Source: Candidatus Jettenia sp. AMX2 | GTDB taxonomy: Bacteria; Planctomycetota; Brocadiia; Brocadiales; Brocadiaceae | Direction: 5' to 3' | DNA: 64,000 nt | Assembly: GCA_030583665.1 (NCBI GenBank) | Contig: CP129469.1 | Location: 1,913,043-1,977,042 of the forward strand | In this document: positions 9,270 through 20,562 of the stretch, in pieces | Layout of the letters: the number at the start of each line of letters is the position of its first letter | How positions within the stretch are numbered: the stretch's first letter is position 1 | The notes under the pieces: model-generated | Databases searched by the model: none | The model's input: only the letters and a program-made list of their open reading frames with translations | What the model was told of the DNA's origin: nothing | Program-made: the position numbers and the translations under genes

Positions 9270-9754
9270 CTGTTTTCTCCTATCAGAGTGGAATGGATAT
9301 TCAACATTTCTGAGATTTTTTTTTGAATCTCGATAATGGTTTCAGCCTGTTTGAGCCTTTGCTGAAGAGAATTAATTTCGCATTCAAGTTCTTTGATACG
9401 TCGTGCTGCCGGATCAGATTTTTTCTCCTTTGGTCCGCGTCGTTTTGGAGAAAGCGCCTCCAGGGTGCCACGTTCCAGTTGACGGCGCCAGGTAGTGAGA
9501 TTAGACGAATAAAGACCTTCCCTTCTCAAGAGTGCTCCAATCTGCCCGAGATTTGTGCAGGCATCGGCCTCCCGAAGGATGCGAATCTTATACTGTGCAG
9601 TAAACTTACGTCTTGCTGCTTTTTCTGACACCTCTGGGTCGGGGACACAATTGCCAGCAGGAGCGTTGGTGGAACCTCCGTTCGCCCTACGGGCTCTCTC
9701 CGGTTCCACCAACGCTTGTAAAGTATTTTCTTTGCTTTTCTCATTATTTTTCAT
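9266..9754 (-). CDS. IS3-family transposase, OrfA (helix-turn-helix)
   Basis: A 162-residue DNA-binding subunit. The central RRKFTAQYKIRILREADAC and the following NLTTWRRQLERG form the helix-turn-helix of the IS3 OrfA type, and residues 118-150 (IKELECEINSLQQRLKQAE) form a heptad-like coiled coil for dimerisation. The first 45 residues are a low-complexity extension. The N-terminal coding sequence recurs as a scrap at 30869-30888. Confidence 0.88.
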   Translation of the reverse strand: MKNNEKSKENTLQALVEPERARRANGGSTNAPAGNCVPDPEVSEKAARRKFTAQYKIRILREADACTNLGQIGALLRREGLYSSNLTTWRRQLERGTLEALSPKRRGPKEKKSDPAARRIKELECEINSLQQRLKQAETIIEIQKKISEMLNIHSTLIGENR

Positions 9755-9773
9755 AGTTGTTTTCCTCCTCGCC

Positions 9774-10052
9774 CTACACTAAACTATTACAAGGAAAATG
9801 TCCAACTATTATAGACACAGAGGGCTGTTGGTAAAGAAATTCGGGAGCGAAATCCGCTCCATTTGGCCGAACGAGAGTTGCAAACTCCACATTAACTGAC
9901 AATTCGGCAAACCGCGCCTTATCTTTCAGCGGTTGGAATACCTCACCCCAAAGTTCTTTTTCAAGGTTTACCTCGCCTTCTATTCCGTCTTCAAACTTAA
10001 GCCAGACACGGTAATCCCCTTGATATTTTGCTTCTCGCAATTTCGGCAACAT
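9774..10052 (-). pseudogene. DUF2442 protein, 3' end replaced by IS sequence
   Basis: The first 76 residues match the small DUF2442 family: YRVWLKFEDGIEGEVNLEKE, then VRPNGADFAPEFLY near the normal end. From 9819 onward the frame runs through the inverted repeat of the IS3-family element and picks up about 15 foreign residues (SIIVGHFPCNSLV). Since the family ends soon after PEFLY, function may survive. The neighbouring DUF4160 remnant is its usual partner; such pairs behave like toxin-antitoxin genes, though biochemical roles are poorly known. Confidence 0.75.
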
Positions 10053-10056
10053 GACA

Positions 10057-10226
10057 TCACTCCAGCGGTTTAATACTTTTCAAAGGCCTTCTGTTTCTAG
10101 CTAAATTCCAATTTTCGTTAAGCTCGTCTTTGTGATATTCACGCCATTCCTGCACCAGACCCAAAACCCGGGGCGGCAGGCGGCCCTCAATAATTTCTCC
10201 CGTATCAATGGCACATGAAGGGTTAA
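10057..10226 (-). pseudogene. DUF4160 protein, N-terminus lost
   Basis: Only the C-terminal half of a DUF4160 protein remains: IDTGEIIEGRLPPRVLGLV, then EWREYHKDELNENWNLAR and the usual end PLKSIKPLE. The family opening with a histidine-rich segment is missing and is replaced by the HicB-like remnant upstream in another frame. It ends 4 bp before the DUF2442 start, the normal arrangement. Confidence 0.7.
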
Positions 10227-10352
10227 CCCAAATGCAATAACTCCTTTGCATGAAGGAATATGACCTGAAAAAGTACCATCTTCCAGCTTGTCGTACTCCA
10301 CTTGGCTCATAGCGCGGTTTATATATTCACTTAGTATAAAATGGACAGTCAT
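10227..10352 (-). pseudogene. HicB-like antitoxin, C-terminus lost
   Basis: Starts at an ATG with a good AGAGAGG site six bases upstream. Residues 1-42 look like a HicB-type antitoxin opening (LSEYINRAMSQVEYDKLEDG, then GHIPSCKGVIAFG). After GVIAFG the sequence jumps into the DUF4160 remnant, so a deletion fused two antitoxin-like genes. The ORF itself continues out of frame to 10101. Confidence 0.6.
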
Positions 10353-10404
10353 AACTACCTCTCTGTAACTTTTATACATTAATCACCGGAGTTTTACAAG
10401 CCCA

Positions 10405-10440
10405 ATCGCACCCTAACACCCAGGCATTCAGCCGTATCAC
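10405..10440 (-). other. Possible half attC/attI site at the edge of the accessory block
   Basis: On the minus strand CGGCTGAATGCCTGGGT leads into GTTAGGGTGC, which resembles the right half of an attC ending in a GTTRRRY core. It lies between the aminotransferase stop and the HicB-like remnant, which is where a cassette row would begin. The left half is missing, so this is suggestive only. Confidence 0.3.
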
Positions 10441-10480
10441 ATCTTTCGTGTTTATTTTAAACAAAGTACTGAGGTATGTG

Positions 10481-11578
10481 CTATTGCCTTGCAAGTTTAT
10501 GCAAAATATCTATACCGAGTTGAATTGTCTCTTCACTGGCAGCATAGGAAATGCGGAAATGTGTGTGGCGTTCTGAAAAGACGCTGCCGGGAATGATAAG
10601 TAAGTTCTCTTTAATTGCCGCTGATACAAATTCTTCGTCAGTGCCCCATGGCACCTGTGGAAAAAGATAAAAGGCCCCACCCGGTCTGACCATTTGATAG
10701 GTATCCTTTAATCCATCATACAGTAAATCCCTTTTCTTCCTATAGCTTGCAATATGTTTGCTTAAATCTGTTTCTAAAGATCTGGAGATTGCATACTGAG
10801 CAAAGGAAGGGGCACAAACAAAGGTATATTGCTGTAATTTAATCATTTCGTTAATAATCGTGGCAGGTCCTGCGGCATAGCCCATCCTCCATCCGGTCAT
10901 TGCGAAGCATTTGGAAAAGCCATCTACGATTAACGTATTCTCGTAGTAACGGCCAATACTTTCAAACTCCCCACTATAATCGTAATAATGATATATCTCA
11001 TCTGAAATAACAATGAGATTATGTTTTTTTGCTAATTCCGCAATTTCTTTGATATCCTGTAAACTGTATATAATCCCGGTCGGGTTCGCAGGACTATTGA
11101 TAACAAGCATCTTGGTTTTTTGAGTTATAAAAGGTTGAATCCGTGCGGCGGTCAGTTTAAAATCAGGATAGGTATTTACTAGCACCGGTTTCCCGCCACA
11201 GAAGCTGGTTAAGTGCTTATAGCTGACGAAGAAAGGATCCGGGATCAGGACTTCGTCATCCGGATTAACCAACACCATAAAAGCCAGTGTCAGGGCACCA
11301 GACACCCCTGAAGTAATCATGATACTCCCGGCATTTATTCCACGCTCTTTTTGCAATTTTTCGAGCAATATATTGCGGAGTTCAGGTATACCCTGTGTAA
11401 CGGTATATTTATTCATACCATCATTAACAGCCATGACGGCTTGTGCCTTAATCTCTTCAGGAACATCAAAATCCGGCTGACCTATACTCAGGTTCACCGG
11501 ATTTTTCATTTTTTGTGCTAAATCAAAGACCTTTCTGATTCCCGAGGAGTCTAGTTTAGACATCCTGTGCGCAATCAT
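10481..11578 (-). CDS. PLP-dependent aminotransferase, class I/II
   Basis: A 365-residue fold-type I aminotransferase. NSPANPTG (Asn165) and ISDEIYHYYDY (Asp193, Tyr196) contact the cofactor, and Lys223 in DGFSKCFAMTGWRMGY is the Schiff-base lysine. HFRISYAAS near the C-terminus holds the Arg that grips the substrate carboxylate. The family includes aspartate and aromatic aminotransferases; the donor cannot be fixed. Its ATG overlaps the stop of the small basic protein gene, and the two probably form one operon with the SPOR-like gene. Confidence 0.85.
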   Translation of the reverse strand: MIAHRMSKLDSSGIRKVFDLAQKMKNPVNLSIGQPDFDVPEEIKAQAVMAVNDGMNKYTVTQGIPELRNILLEKLQKERGINAGSIMITSGVSGALTLAFMVLVNPDDEVLIPDPFFVSYKHLTSFCGGKPVLVNTYPDFKLTAARIQPFITQKTKMLVINSPANPTGIIYSLQDIKEIAELAKKHNLIVISDEIYHYYDYSGEFESIGRYYENTLIVDGFSKCFAMTGWRMGYAAGPATIINEMIKLQQYTFVCAPSFAQYAISRSLETDLSKHIASYRKKRDLLYDGLKDTYQMVRPGGAFYLFPQVPWGTDEEFVSAAIKENLLIIPGSVFSERHTHFRISYAASEETIQLGIDILHKLARQ

Positions 11579-11829
11579 TTTTTCTTGGCCTTTTCCTTTG
11601 TAGCGGCGCTTGCTTCTGCACCAACAGCGGCTTCCTTCTCTTTAGCCTTTTTCTCTGCCTTGCCCCTTTGCTTCAATTTCATAACTTTTACCTTGGGAAT
11701 GCCAAAAACAGATTTTGTAGGTTCCCATCGCCCCTCTTCTTTCAGTATTTTAATACGCTCTATCCTTCGTAATACATTCCTTGGCCTGACCAATCTGCCT
11801 TTCATTTTCAAACTTTTATCAATACTCAT
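11575..11829 (-). CDS. Small basic protein of the Planctomycetes-Verrucomicrobia-Chlamydiae type
   Basis: An 84-residue, Lys-rich protein. The conserved part is MSIDKSLKMKGRLVRPRNVL, then RIERIKILKEEGRW and SVFGIPKVKVMKLK, followed by a low-complexity Lys/Ala tail. This matches the family TIGR04137, known from Planctomycetes, Chlamydiae and Verrucomicrobia; its role is unknown, perhaps linked to RNA or ribosomes. The ATG at 11829 has GGAGG nine bases upstream; an in-frame GTG at 11835 overlaps that site. It is a useful phylum marker. Confidence 0.8.
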   Translation of the reverse strand: MSIDKSLKMKGRLVRPRNVLRRIERIKILKEEGRWEPTKSVFGIPKVKVMKLKQRGKAEKKAKEKEAAVGAEASAATKEKAKKK

Positions 11830-11844
11830 ATTCACCTCCAGAAA

Positions 11845-12666
11845 TTATCTCATACGTACAGGATAACTACCCTTAAATGGTTTTGTGTTTTCATAACTAA
11901 AATCCGCCAGTCTCTTCTGTGCCTGAATCAAATCACCACTATCCCTTGCATCAAATTCACCTACACAAACAAGAATCTCTCTCCCTGCGTCTACAATAAA
12001 GGTATTATAGTTCAGGGTGCTTTGTATCGTCTGGGCAACCTCTTTTGCCCTGTCAAGGTTCCCCTTTGTATTTCTGTAAGAAATTGCCCTTAATGTCCAT
12101 TTATCGGTACTCACAGCCCCTGGTTGCCCGGCAGGTTTCTCGGTTTTCTGTGGTATAGGTACAGCTTTGTTTGCTGTCTTTTGGTCTTCCCCTACAGGCC
12201 TGAATTGTCCAAGGCCGGCTTTTTTGGTATCTTCCTGAGACTCCGGCACATTTACCCATGCCTCTACCTGTTTCATTACACCCTTATTATGCCCGATCTT
12301 ATATCCGACAAAAAAACAGGCAATAGAGAAAAAAATTGCAACAATAACACCAATAACAAGGGTCTCTTGCCTTAAAATTACTTCGTCTTTGAGTAAGAAA
12401 CGCCCACCTTTTGACGGTGCTGATGTTTCTATCTTTTTCTGAAAACTTGCATCTTTTGTACTGGTATTTCGTATCCACCCCAGTGGATCGGAAGAAACAC
12501 CGGGTTTACTTACAGCTTTCTCCTCAGTCTCTGAAGGTGAAGGTTGCGGTTTTACGGCATCTGCCGTCTTTTCGATAGGCTTAACATCTTTTTTCTGAGT
12601 ATCTTGTAAATTCCCGGGCGCCTTAAAAACTTCAAAAAACTCCTTTGAATCGCCTCCTTTACTCAT
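11845..12666 (-). CDS. Membrane-anchored SPOR-like protein
   Basis: A 273-residue protein with a cytoplasmic Pro/Lys-rich N-terminal half, a single membrane segment at about residues 107-124 (LVIGVIVAIFFSIACFFVGY) and a C-terminal domain of about 75 residues. That domain (WTLRAISYRNTKGNLDRA, VAQTIQSTLNYNTFIVDAG, ILVCVGEFDARDSGDLIQAQ) has the pattern of a SPOR repeat, which binds denuded peptidoglycan glycans, but similarity is only by pattern. It probably starts the operon with the small basic protein and the aminotransferase. Confidence 0.6.
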   Translation of the reverse strand: MSKGGDSKEFFEVFKAPGNLQDTQKKDVKPIEKTADAVKPQPSPSETEEKAVSKPGVSSDPLGWIRNTSTKDASFQKKIETSAPSKGGRFLLKDEVILRQETLVIGVIVAIFFSIACFFVGYKIGHNKGVMKQVEAWVNVPESQEDTKKAGLGQFRPVGEDQKTANKAVPIPQKTEKPAGQPGAVSTDKWTLRAISYRNTKGNLDRAKEVAQTIQSTLNYNTFIVDAGREILVCVGEFDARDSGDLIQAQKRLADFSYENTKPFKGSYPVRMR

Positions 12667-12752
12667 ACATTTACTCCATTTAATTACAGGATGTTCTTTA
12701 AATTCTTGAAGAATTTATTTCTATCGGGCATTCTATCCGCTAGCACTTGCTA

Positions 12753-12781
12753 AGTTTATAGGAAACCGATTTTAATGTCAA
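12753..12781 (-). promoter_or_regulatory. Promoter for the SPOR-aminotransferase operon
   Basis: On the minus strand TTGACA (12776-12781) is followed after 17 bp by TAAACT (12753-12758). It lies about 90 bp upstream of the SPOR-like gene, back to back with the ligA promoter, their -35 boxes 17 bp apart. Confidence 0.55.
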
Positions 12782-12798
12782 GCGATTTATATCTCTTA

Positions 12799-14911
<2,113 letters not shown>

Positions 14912-15022
14912 TGATGTCTTTCTTGATTGTATATAGAGCGATTTAAATAATGCCGCATAATTTCCGTAAAGTATTGTTCGGTTTTTCATATATCAAAGAT
15001 TTTAGGCATTATTTATGTCGTT

Positions 15023-15113
15023 ATGTATAGTAATAACCCTGTCAAAGTTTTTGGCAGTCATAATTCCCCCTTAGAAAAAGGGGGCAAGGGGGTTGTAGAA
15101 AGGAATAACCTAA
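15023..15113. repeat. G/C-run repeat upstream of tldD
   Basis: The stretch AATTCCCCCTTAGAAAAAGG, then GGGCAAGGGGG at about 15061-15091, is an imperfect inverted repeat of the kind scattered in intergenic DNA of this genome. The rest of the 200 bp before tldD shows no gene. GAAAGGAATAACC just before the start codon can serve as ribosome binding site. Confidence 0.4.
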
Positions 15114-16475
15114 ATGGAAAAACTGATAAAAGATGCCTTGAAATCAGCAAAAGCAGATTATGCAGAAATAAGGGTACACGAAGGTGTTACAACCAATGTT
15201 GCTTATGTGGGAAAAGAGCTTGAGAATATCGGCAAAAACAGTATGCTTGGCGGATGTGTAAGGGCATTGTTTAAAGGCGGTTGGGGATTCGTTGCCTTTA
15301 ATGATATTGAAAATCTTCCAAAATACATAGAAATGGCTTGCGAACAGGCTCAATTTATTGGGACACAGGAAAGCAAGCTGGCCTCTGTACCTGTAATACA
15401 GGATTACGTGAAAACAAGCGTAGAAATAAATCCTTCCGATATTTCCTTAACGGAAAAGCAATCCTTGTGTAATAAATACAACTCAATGATTCTCTCTTCA
15501 AAACAAATTCAAACCTCAAGTGTAAGGTACTTAGACTCTCACGGGACTGTATTTTTTGCCAATACAGATGGCAGTTTTATAGTACAGGAAACTATTTTCT
15601 GCGGCATTTCACTCCTTGCCATGGCAAGGGATGGTATGAATGTGCAACAGGCATATCATTCAACGGGTGACCTGCGTGGTTTTAGAAATGCCCTGAATTT
15701 AGAACAAAAAACCGGGGAAGTGACCAAACGTGCAATCGACCTCCTTACAGCAAAACCTGTAACGGGCGGCAAATATACGGTTATTATTGATCCAAAATTA
15801 TGTGGCGTCTTTGTTCATGAGGCATTCGGGCATCTCAGTGAAGCCGATTTCATCTATGAAAATGAAAAAATGCGGGAAATTATGGTTATTGGTAAACGGT
15901 TTGGGAGCGATGCGCTCTCTATTGTTGACGATGGTTCCCTGGTTGGCGAGGCAGGATATAACAAATATGATAATGAGGGTACCCCGACACAAAAGACCTA
16001 TCTTATCAAAAATGGTATTTTAACCAACCGTCTTCACTCACGGGAAACCGCTGCCAAAATGAATGAAAAACCTACGGGAAATGCGCGGGCAATAGGTTAT
16101 GCGCACGGCCCTATTGTGCGTATGACAAACACTTATATGGAACCTCGTGATTGTTCATTTGAAAAAATGCTCTCTGAGGTTGATTACGGCATTTATGCCA
16201 TTGGGGCACTTGGCGGACAAACGAACATGGAAATGTTTACCTTTAGTGCTGAAGAGGCTTACCTGATACGAAACGGGAAAATACAGGAGAAACTGCGGGA
16301 TGTTGTCCTCACCGGCAATGTGTTTGAAACACTTATGAATATCGATGCAATTGGAAGTGATCTTAAGATGTACGGGGGATTGGGAGGATGTGGCAAAGGT
16401 GGACAATCTCCCTTGCGTGTAAGCGATGGAGGACCACATGTACGCATCCAAAATGTTATTATCGGAGGAAGGTGA
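15114..16475 (+). CDS. tldD: TldD metalloprotease subunit
   Basis: A 453-residue member of the TldD/PmbA family. The zinc-binding HEAFGHLSEAD (HExxxH, near residue 237) marks the catalytic subunit. TldD with TldE degrades unfolded or modified peptides and matures some ribosomally made peptides. The C-terminal GGCGKGGQSPLRVSDGGPH is the typical end. The stop codon is directly followed by the TTG start of pilT, and pmbA/tldE lies 2.3 kb downstream, so the two subunits are separated by two pilus ATPase genes. Confidence 0.92.
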   Translation: MEKLIKDALKSAKADYAEIRVHEGVTTNVAYVGKELENIGKNSMLGGCVRALFKGGWGFVAFNDIENLPKYIEMACEQAQFIGTQESKLASVPVIQDYVKTSVEINPSDISLTEKQSLCNKYNSMILSSKQIQTSSVRYLDSHGTVFFANTDGSFIVQETIFCGISLLAMARDGMNVQQAYHSTGDLRGFRNALNLEQKTGEVTKRAIDLLTAKPVTGGKYTVIIDPKLCGVFVHEAFGHLSEADFIYENEKMREIMVIGKRFGSDALSIVDDGSLVGEAGYNKYDNEGTPTQKTYLIKNGILTNRLHSRETAAKMNEKPTGNARAIGYAHGPIVRMTNTYMEPRDCSFEKMLSEVDYGIYAIGALGGQTNMEMFTFSAEEAYLIRNGKIQEKLRDVVLTGNVFETLMNIDAIGSDLKMYGGLGGCGKGGQSPLRVSDGGPHVRIQNVIIGGR

Positions 16476-17522
16476 TTGGATATTATAGGTCTTTTAGAAT
16501 TTGCCAAGAAAGAAAATGCATCAGATATTCATATAAGTTCAGGGGAACCCCTTATGATCCGCATCCATGGAGAAATAAGAAAAATCGACACCCCGCCCTT
16601 GAATAAAGAAGAGGTACATAAGATACTCTATGATATCCTTAATGACCAACAACGAAAGATCTATGAGGAATTTCATGAATTGGATTTTGCCATTGCGTTC
16701 AGCGATACCGGACGCTTCAGGGTAAATGCCTTTCTGCAGCAAAGAGGCGATTCTATTGTATTCAGAACTATACCAACAACAATCCCTACCCTGGAACAGT
16801 TAGGTGTGCCGAAAATTATTGAAGATTTAACAAAAAAAGAAAAAGGACTCATTCTCGTAACAGGTCCGACAGGCTGCGGCAAGTCAACGACACTGGCTGC
16901 AATGATCAACCTTATCAACCACGAGGAAAAATGTCATATCCTCACCATTGAGGACCCTATCGAATTTGTACATACATCCAGAAATAGTCTTATTAACCAA
17001 AGGGAACTTGGACCACACACCCACAGTTTTGCCAATGCCTTAAAGTCCGCATTGCGCGAAGACCCCGATGTTATCCTTGTCGGTGAAATGAGGGATCTGG
17101 AGACCATTTCTCTGGCGCTTACCGCTGCCGAAACCGGACACCTTGTATTCGGGACACTCCACACATCCAGCGCACCCAAAACAGTTGACAGAATCATTGA
17201 TGTTTTTCCTCCGGAACAACAGGGGCAGGTAAGAACGATGTTTTCTGAATCTATCCAAGCGGTTATTACCCAGCAACTGATAAAACGAAAGGACGGAAAA
17301 GGACGTGTTGCAGCATTAGAGATCATGATTGGTACAACCGCGGTCAGAAACCTGATAAGAGAAAACAAAATTGCCCAGATTCCCTCATCCATACAAACTG
17401 GCCGTCAGCATGGTATGCAAACTATGGACCAGGCTATCGTTGAACTCTGTCAAAAGGGCATGGTTTCCAGAGAATCAATTGAAAAACTGGTAAGTAACCC
17501 AAGTGTACTGAGTGGTATTTAA
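16476..17522 (+). CDS. pilT: Type IV pilus retraction ATPase PilT
   Basis: A 348-residue secretion-type ATPase. Walker A is GPTGCGKSTTLAAMI, the Asp box is HILTIEDPIEFVH, Walker B is PDVILVGEMRDLETI and the His box is FGTLHTSSAPKTVDRI. The PilT hallmark AVRNLIRENK is near the C-terminus. It drives pilus retraction and twitching. The start is the TTG at 16476, right after the tldD stop, with GGAGGAAGG as ribosome binding site. Co-transcription with tldD is likely. Confidence 0.92.
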   Translation: MDIIGLLEFAKKENASDIHISSGEPLMIRIHGEIRKIDTPPLNKEEVHKILYDILNDQQRKIYEEFHELDFAIAFSDTGRFRVNAFLQQRGDSIVFRTIPTTIPTLEQLGVPKIIEDLTKKEKGLILVTGPTGCGKSTTLAAMINLINHEEKCHILTIEDPIEFVHTSRNSLINQRELGPHTHSFANALKSALREDPDVILVGEMRDLETISLALTAAETGHLVFGTLHTSSAPKTVDRIIDVFPPEQQGQVRTMFSESIQAVITQQLIKRKDGKGRVAALEIMIGTTAVRNLIRENKIAQIPSSIQTGRQHGMQTMDQAIVELCQKGMVSRESIEKLVSNPSVLSGI

Positions 17523-17539
17523 AAATATTATCACACGAT

Positions 17540-18643
17540 ATGGAAATTAAAGAACTTTTACAAGAGATGGTACGTCTCGATGCCTCGGATGTCTATATCA
17601 CCGTTGGCCTTCCGCCTTGTTATCGCAAAGAAGGTATAAATACCCCTTACAGTACTAAAAACCTCACAACAGAAGACACCCGTATGCTCGCAGAGAGTGT
17701 CATGGATGAAAAGCAGCGAAAAGACTTTTATGAGAAAATGGAGATGAACCTTGCCTTGTATTATCCGGAAATCGGGCGCTTTCGGGTAAACATCTTTTAT
17801 CAACAGAGAAACATTGGAATGGTCATACGTCAGATAAAAGTACAGATCAAGAATATTGACGATTTGCAGCTTCCTCAAATATTGAAAGATGTCATTATGA
17901 TAAAACGGGGACTCATCCTTGTAGTTGGTGCAACAGGTTCCGGAAAATCAACTACCCTTGCTGCTATGATCGATTACAGAAACACCAATGCCACAGGACA
18001 TATCATTACCGTTGAAGACCCCGTAGAATTTGTACATCAGCATAAAAGCTCGGTTATCACACAAAGGGAGGTTGGTATTGATACGTTATCGTTTCACGAT
18101 GCATTGAAAAATACTTTACGTCAGGCCCCGGATGTTATTCTCGTTGGTGAGATCCGTGATACGGAAACGATGGAGTCTGCCATTACCTTTGCTGAAACCG
18201 GGCATCTGTGCCTGGGAACTCTTCACGCAAATAATGCCAATCAAGCAATAGAACGTATTATGAACTTTTTTCCTGTAGAGCGACACGAACAGATATACTT
18301 ATTACTTTCGCTTAATCTGTGCTCTGTCATTTCACAAAGGCTAGTGCCGGCAAAAGACGGAAAACGGGCTGCCTGTTTTGAACTATTACTAAACACCCCA
18401 AGGGTCAAGGATCTTATCCTTAAAAAACAGATCGGATTATTGAAGGAGACTATGGCAAATGGGACGCAGGAGGGTATGATCACCTTTGACCAATCATTAT
18501 TTAATCTCTATAAAGAGGGTAAGATTAGCTATGAAAACGCCATTGCTCATGCAGACAGTGCCAATGACCTTCGGTTACGTATAAAGACAGAAGGATTTGG
18601 AGAAAAAGAAGATAACATACCAATGTTCAGATTAAAACAATAA
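17540..18643 (+). CDS. Second PilT/PilU-type pilus ATPase
   Basis: A 367-residue paralogue of the preceding gene, 17 bp downstream. Walker A is GATGSGKSTTLAAMIDYRN, then ITVEDPVEFVHQHK, Walker B PDVILVGEIRDTETM and LGTLHANNANQAIERI. In place of the PilT AIRNLIRE it has RVKDLILKKQIGLLKE, closer to PilU, an accessory retraction ATPase that works with PilT. Pairs of pilT and pilU are common, their placement inside a tldD-tldE pair is not. Confidence 0.88.
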   Translation: MEIKELLQEMVRLDASDVYITVGLPPCYRKEGINTPYSTKNLTTEDTRMLAESVMDEKQRKDFYEKMEMNLALYYPEIGRFRVNIFYQQRNIGMVIRQIKVQIKNIDDLQLPQILKDVIMIKRGLILVVGATGSGKSTTLAAMIDYRNTNATGHIITVEDPVEFVHQHKSSVITQREVGIDTLSFHDALKNTLRQAPDVILVGEIRDTETMESAITFAETGHLCLGTLHANNANQAIERIMNFFPVERHEQIYLLLSLNLCSVISQRLVPAKDGKRAACFELLLNTPRVKDLILKKQIGLLKETMANGTQEGMITFDQSLFNLYKEGKISYENAIAHADSANDLRLRIKTEGFGEKEDNIPMFRLKQ

Positions 18644-18807
18644 TTATTTATCTAATATAACGTGATGTAACCACAATCAAAAATCCCCAGGATGTGAAGT
18701 TCACGAACAGAAACATTATCCTGAACGTAGTAATGCACCAGCGTAACAGCCAGGTTTTATAAATTTGTAAAAGAGATGAGAGCAAAATTTAAAAGGATAT
18801 ATCTATT

Positions 18808-20121
18808 ATGAATAAAATCGAGGAAAAGATACTGGATTTGGCTCTAATGCATACACCCTCTGTAGAAGTTCTTTATGAAGAGGGTGAGACGCGGTCAGTA
18901 AATTTTGAGAATAATAAATTGAAATCCGTAAATACAAAATCAATCCGTGGAATCGGACTCCGGATAATCAAAGACGGAAGAATAGGATTCTCCAGTACCA
19001 CAGATTTCCGGCAGCCGGAGAAATTGGTTGCTAATGCGGTAGAAAGTGCGAAATTCGGCCAACTCGCCACTTTTGATTTTCCTTCAAAAAATACCTTTTG
19101 TGATGTTGCCGTTTTTGATCAGCGTGTTATTGATTATCCCATTCATACCTGTATAGAAATAGGCAAAGAGGCCATTGATAAATCATTATCAGTGAACCCG
19201 GCTTATGAATGTGGCGTTGGGATTGGTAAGGGACACGGCATGCGGAGGCTCATTAATTCCAAAGGTCTCGATGTTTCTCTCTCATTTACAGCATTTAGCC
19301 TTGGCATTGAAATATTACAGGTTAAGGGGCAAAGTTTGGTTTGTGTCGGTGAAGGTGAGGGTTCCAAAAGTCTTGCTACCGATATCCATAAGCATACGGA
19401 TAAGGTATTAAACGCTTTGAGGCTTGCCGAAAAAGAAGTAAAGCTGAAAACAGGTTCCTATCCGGTAATCGTTACGGCAAAGGCCATCGGGAACTTACTG
19501 GGAACCTTTGAATCAGGTTGCAACGGAAAACTAATACAAAAGGGCGCCTCACCCCTTACCAATAAACTTGGCGAAAAGATTATTGATGAAAGAATCAGTA
19601 TCTATGATGATGCCACGATTGATATGGCGGATGCGAGCTATCCATGGGATGGGGAAGGTGTACCATCACAGCGCACACCGTTGTTTGAAAAGGGTGTTTT
19701 GAAAAACTACCTCTTCGATTTGCAAACAGCCGGAATAATGAAAACAAAATCAACGGGAAACGGCAACCGCGGTTTTTCTTCTCAGCCTTCTCCTGGCAAT
19801 TCAAATATCACTATTGATCCCGGAAATATGTCATTGGAGGCAATGATCAGAGATGTAAAATACGGGGTGTTGGTAGACCAGGTACTTGGCGGAGGACAAA
19901 GCAACGTTCTCGCAGGCGAGTTTTCTGTAAACATTGATTTTGGCTACCTGATTGAGAAGGGAGAAATTGTAGGCAGGGTAAAGGATTGCATGTTTGCAGG
20001 AAACGTATTTGACATATTCAACAATATTGTAGCGATTGGCGATAAGACAGAATGGCACGGTTCACTGAACGTACCCCCCTTTTACTTCGCATCAATAAAT
20101 ATATCGGGGAAAGATGATTAA
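18808..20121 (+). CDS. pmbA: TldE/PmbA metalloprotease partner subunit
   Basis: A 437-residue homologue of TldD without HExxxH: the equivalent region reads NLLGTFESGCNGKLIQKGAS. It forms the heterodimer with TldD. Typical family blocks are SRGIGLRIIKDGRIGFSST-like text near residue 45, DDATIDMADASYPWDGEGVP and VLGGGQSNVLAGEFSVNIDFGYLI. It is preceded by 164 bp of non-coding DNA without a clear promoter; AAAAGGATATATCT precedes the ATG. Confidence 0.9.
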   Translation: MNKIEEKILDLALMHTPSVEVLYEEGETRSVNFENNKLKSVNTKSIRGIGLRIIKDGRIGFSSTTDFRQPEKLVANAVESAKFGQLATFDFPSKNTFCDVAVFDQRVIDYPIHTCIEIGKEAIDKSLSVNPAYECGVGIGKGHGMRRLINSKGLDVSLSFTAFSLGIEILQVKGQSLVCVGEGEGSKSLATDIHKHTDKVLNALRLAEKEVKLKTGSYPVIVTAKAIGNLLGTFESGCNGKLIQKGASPLTNKLGEKIIDERISIYDDATIDMADASYPWDGEGVPSQRTPLFEKGVLKNYLFDLQTAGIMKTKSTGNGNRGFSSQPSPGNSNITIDPGNMSLEAMIRDVKYGVLVDQVLGGGQSNVLAGEFSVNIDFGYLIEKGEIVGRVKDCMFAGNVFDIFNNIVAIGDKTEWHGSLNVPPFYFASINISGKDD

Positions 20122-20562
20122 ATAGTAATTTCTTAATAAGTTGTGGTAATGGAGTCACTAGCCTGGATTTTCACGCAAGTCAATTAACCTAAGTATTTTA
20201 CCCGGTCTTTTGGATTTGAGCTATACAAAATTACCCCAAATCCCTTAAAAAAGAATTATTCCGTAAGGGATATCCAGTCTTTTATTAAAATTGATCGCCA
20301 AAGAACGAAAAAGCCATATTGTGGACCTGGTTTTTGATGAAGGAGCGGCTTTGGATGTTGGACTTAATGTCCTGCCAAAGACGGCTTATATTTGTGAATA
20401 TTCCGAAAGAATTACTCATACGGATAATATAAGATTCATGCATTCATGTGCTTGAAATGGTTAACAAACAGTTCAAGCAGACAGTCAGAAGCTGTCCGCC
20501 GCTTAAACCTGGCCTGAAAATAGGATATTGAATAAATCTCTAAAATAATTTAAAATTTTCTT
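20122..20562. other. Gene-free stretch with a transposase scrap
   Basis: Apart from the transposase scrap at 20282-20455 I see no coding sequence. The stretch marks the change from core genes to the decaying toxin-antitoxin zone. Confidence 0.5.
20282..20455 (+). pseudogene. Transposase N-terminal remnant
   Basis: Fifty-seven residues in one frame without a start: LLKLIAKERKSHIVDLVFDE, then GLNVLPKTAYICEYSERITH. This resembles the N-terminal helix bundle of a DDE transposase family with KERRSHI..F(D/N)EALGLFAGLNILPKKSF. The rest is gone. The family is recalled by pattern only. Confidence 0.45.

Larger units (their letters stand above)
8231..9819 (-). mobile_element. IS3-family insertion sequence, complete
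   Basis: About 1.59 kb holding overlapping orfA and orfB on the minus strand. The ends are imperfect inverted repeats: left TGTGTCAATGAAAATTAGAC and, read inward from the right, TGTGTCTATAATAGTTGGAC, both continuing to a shared TTTAG about 40 bp in. I could not find a clear target duplication. The element separates an attC-like site from the end of a DUF2442 gene, so it landed inside a cassette row. A nearly identical right end without the rest lies at 30803-30888. Confidence 0.88.
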
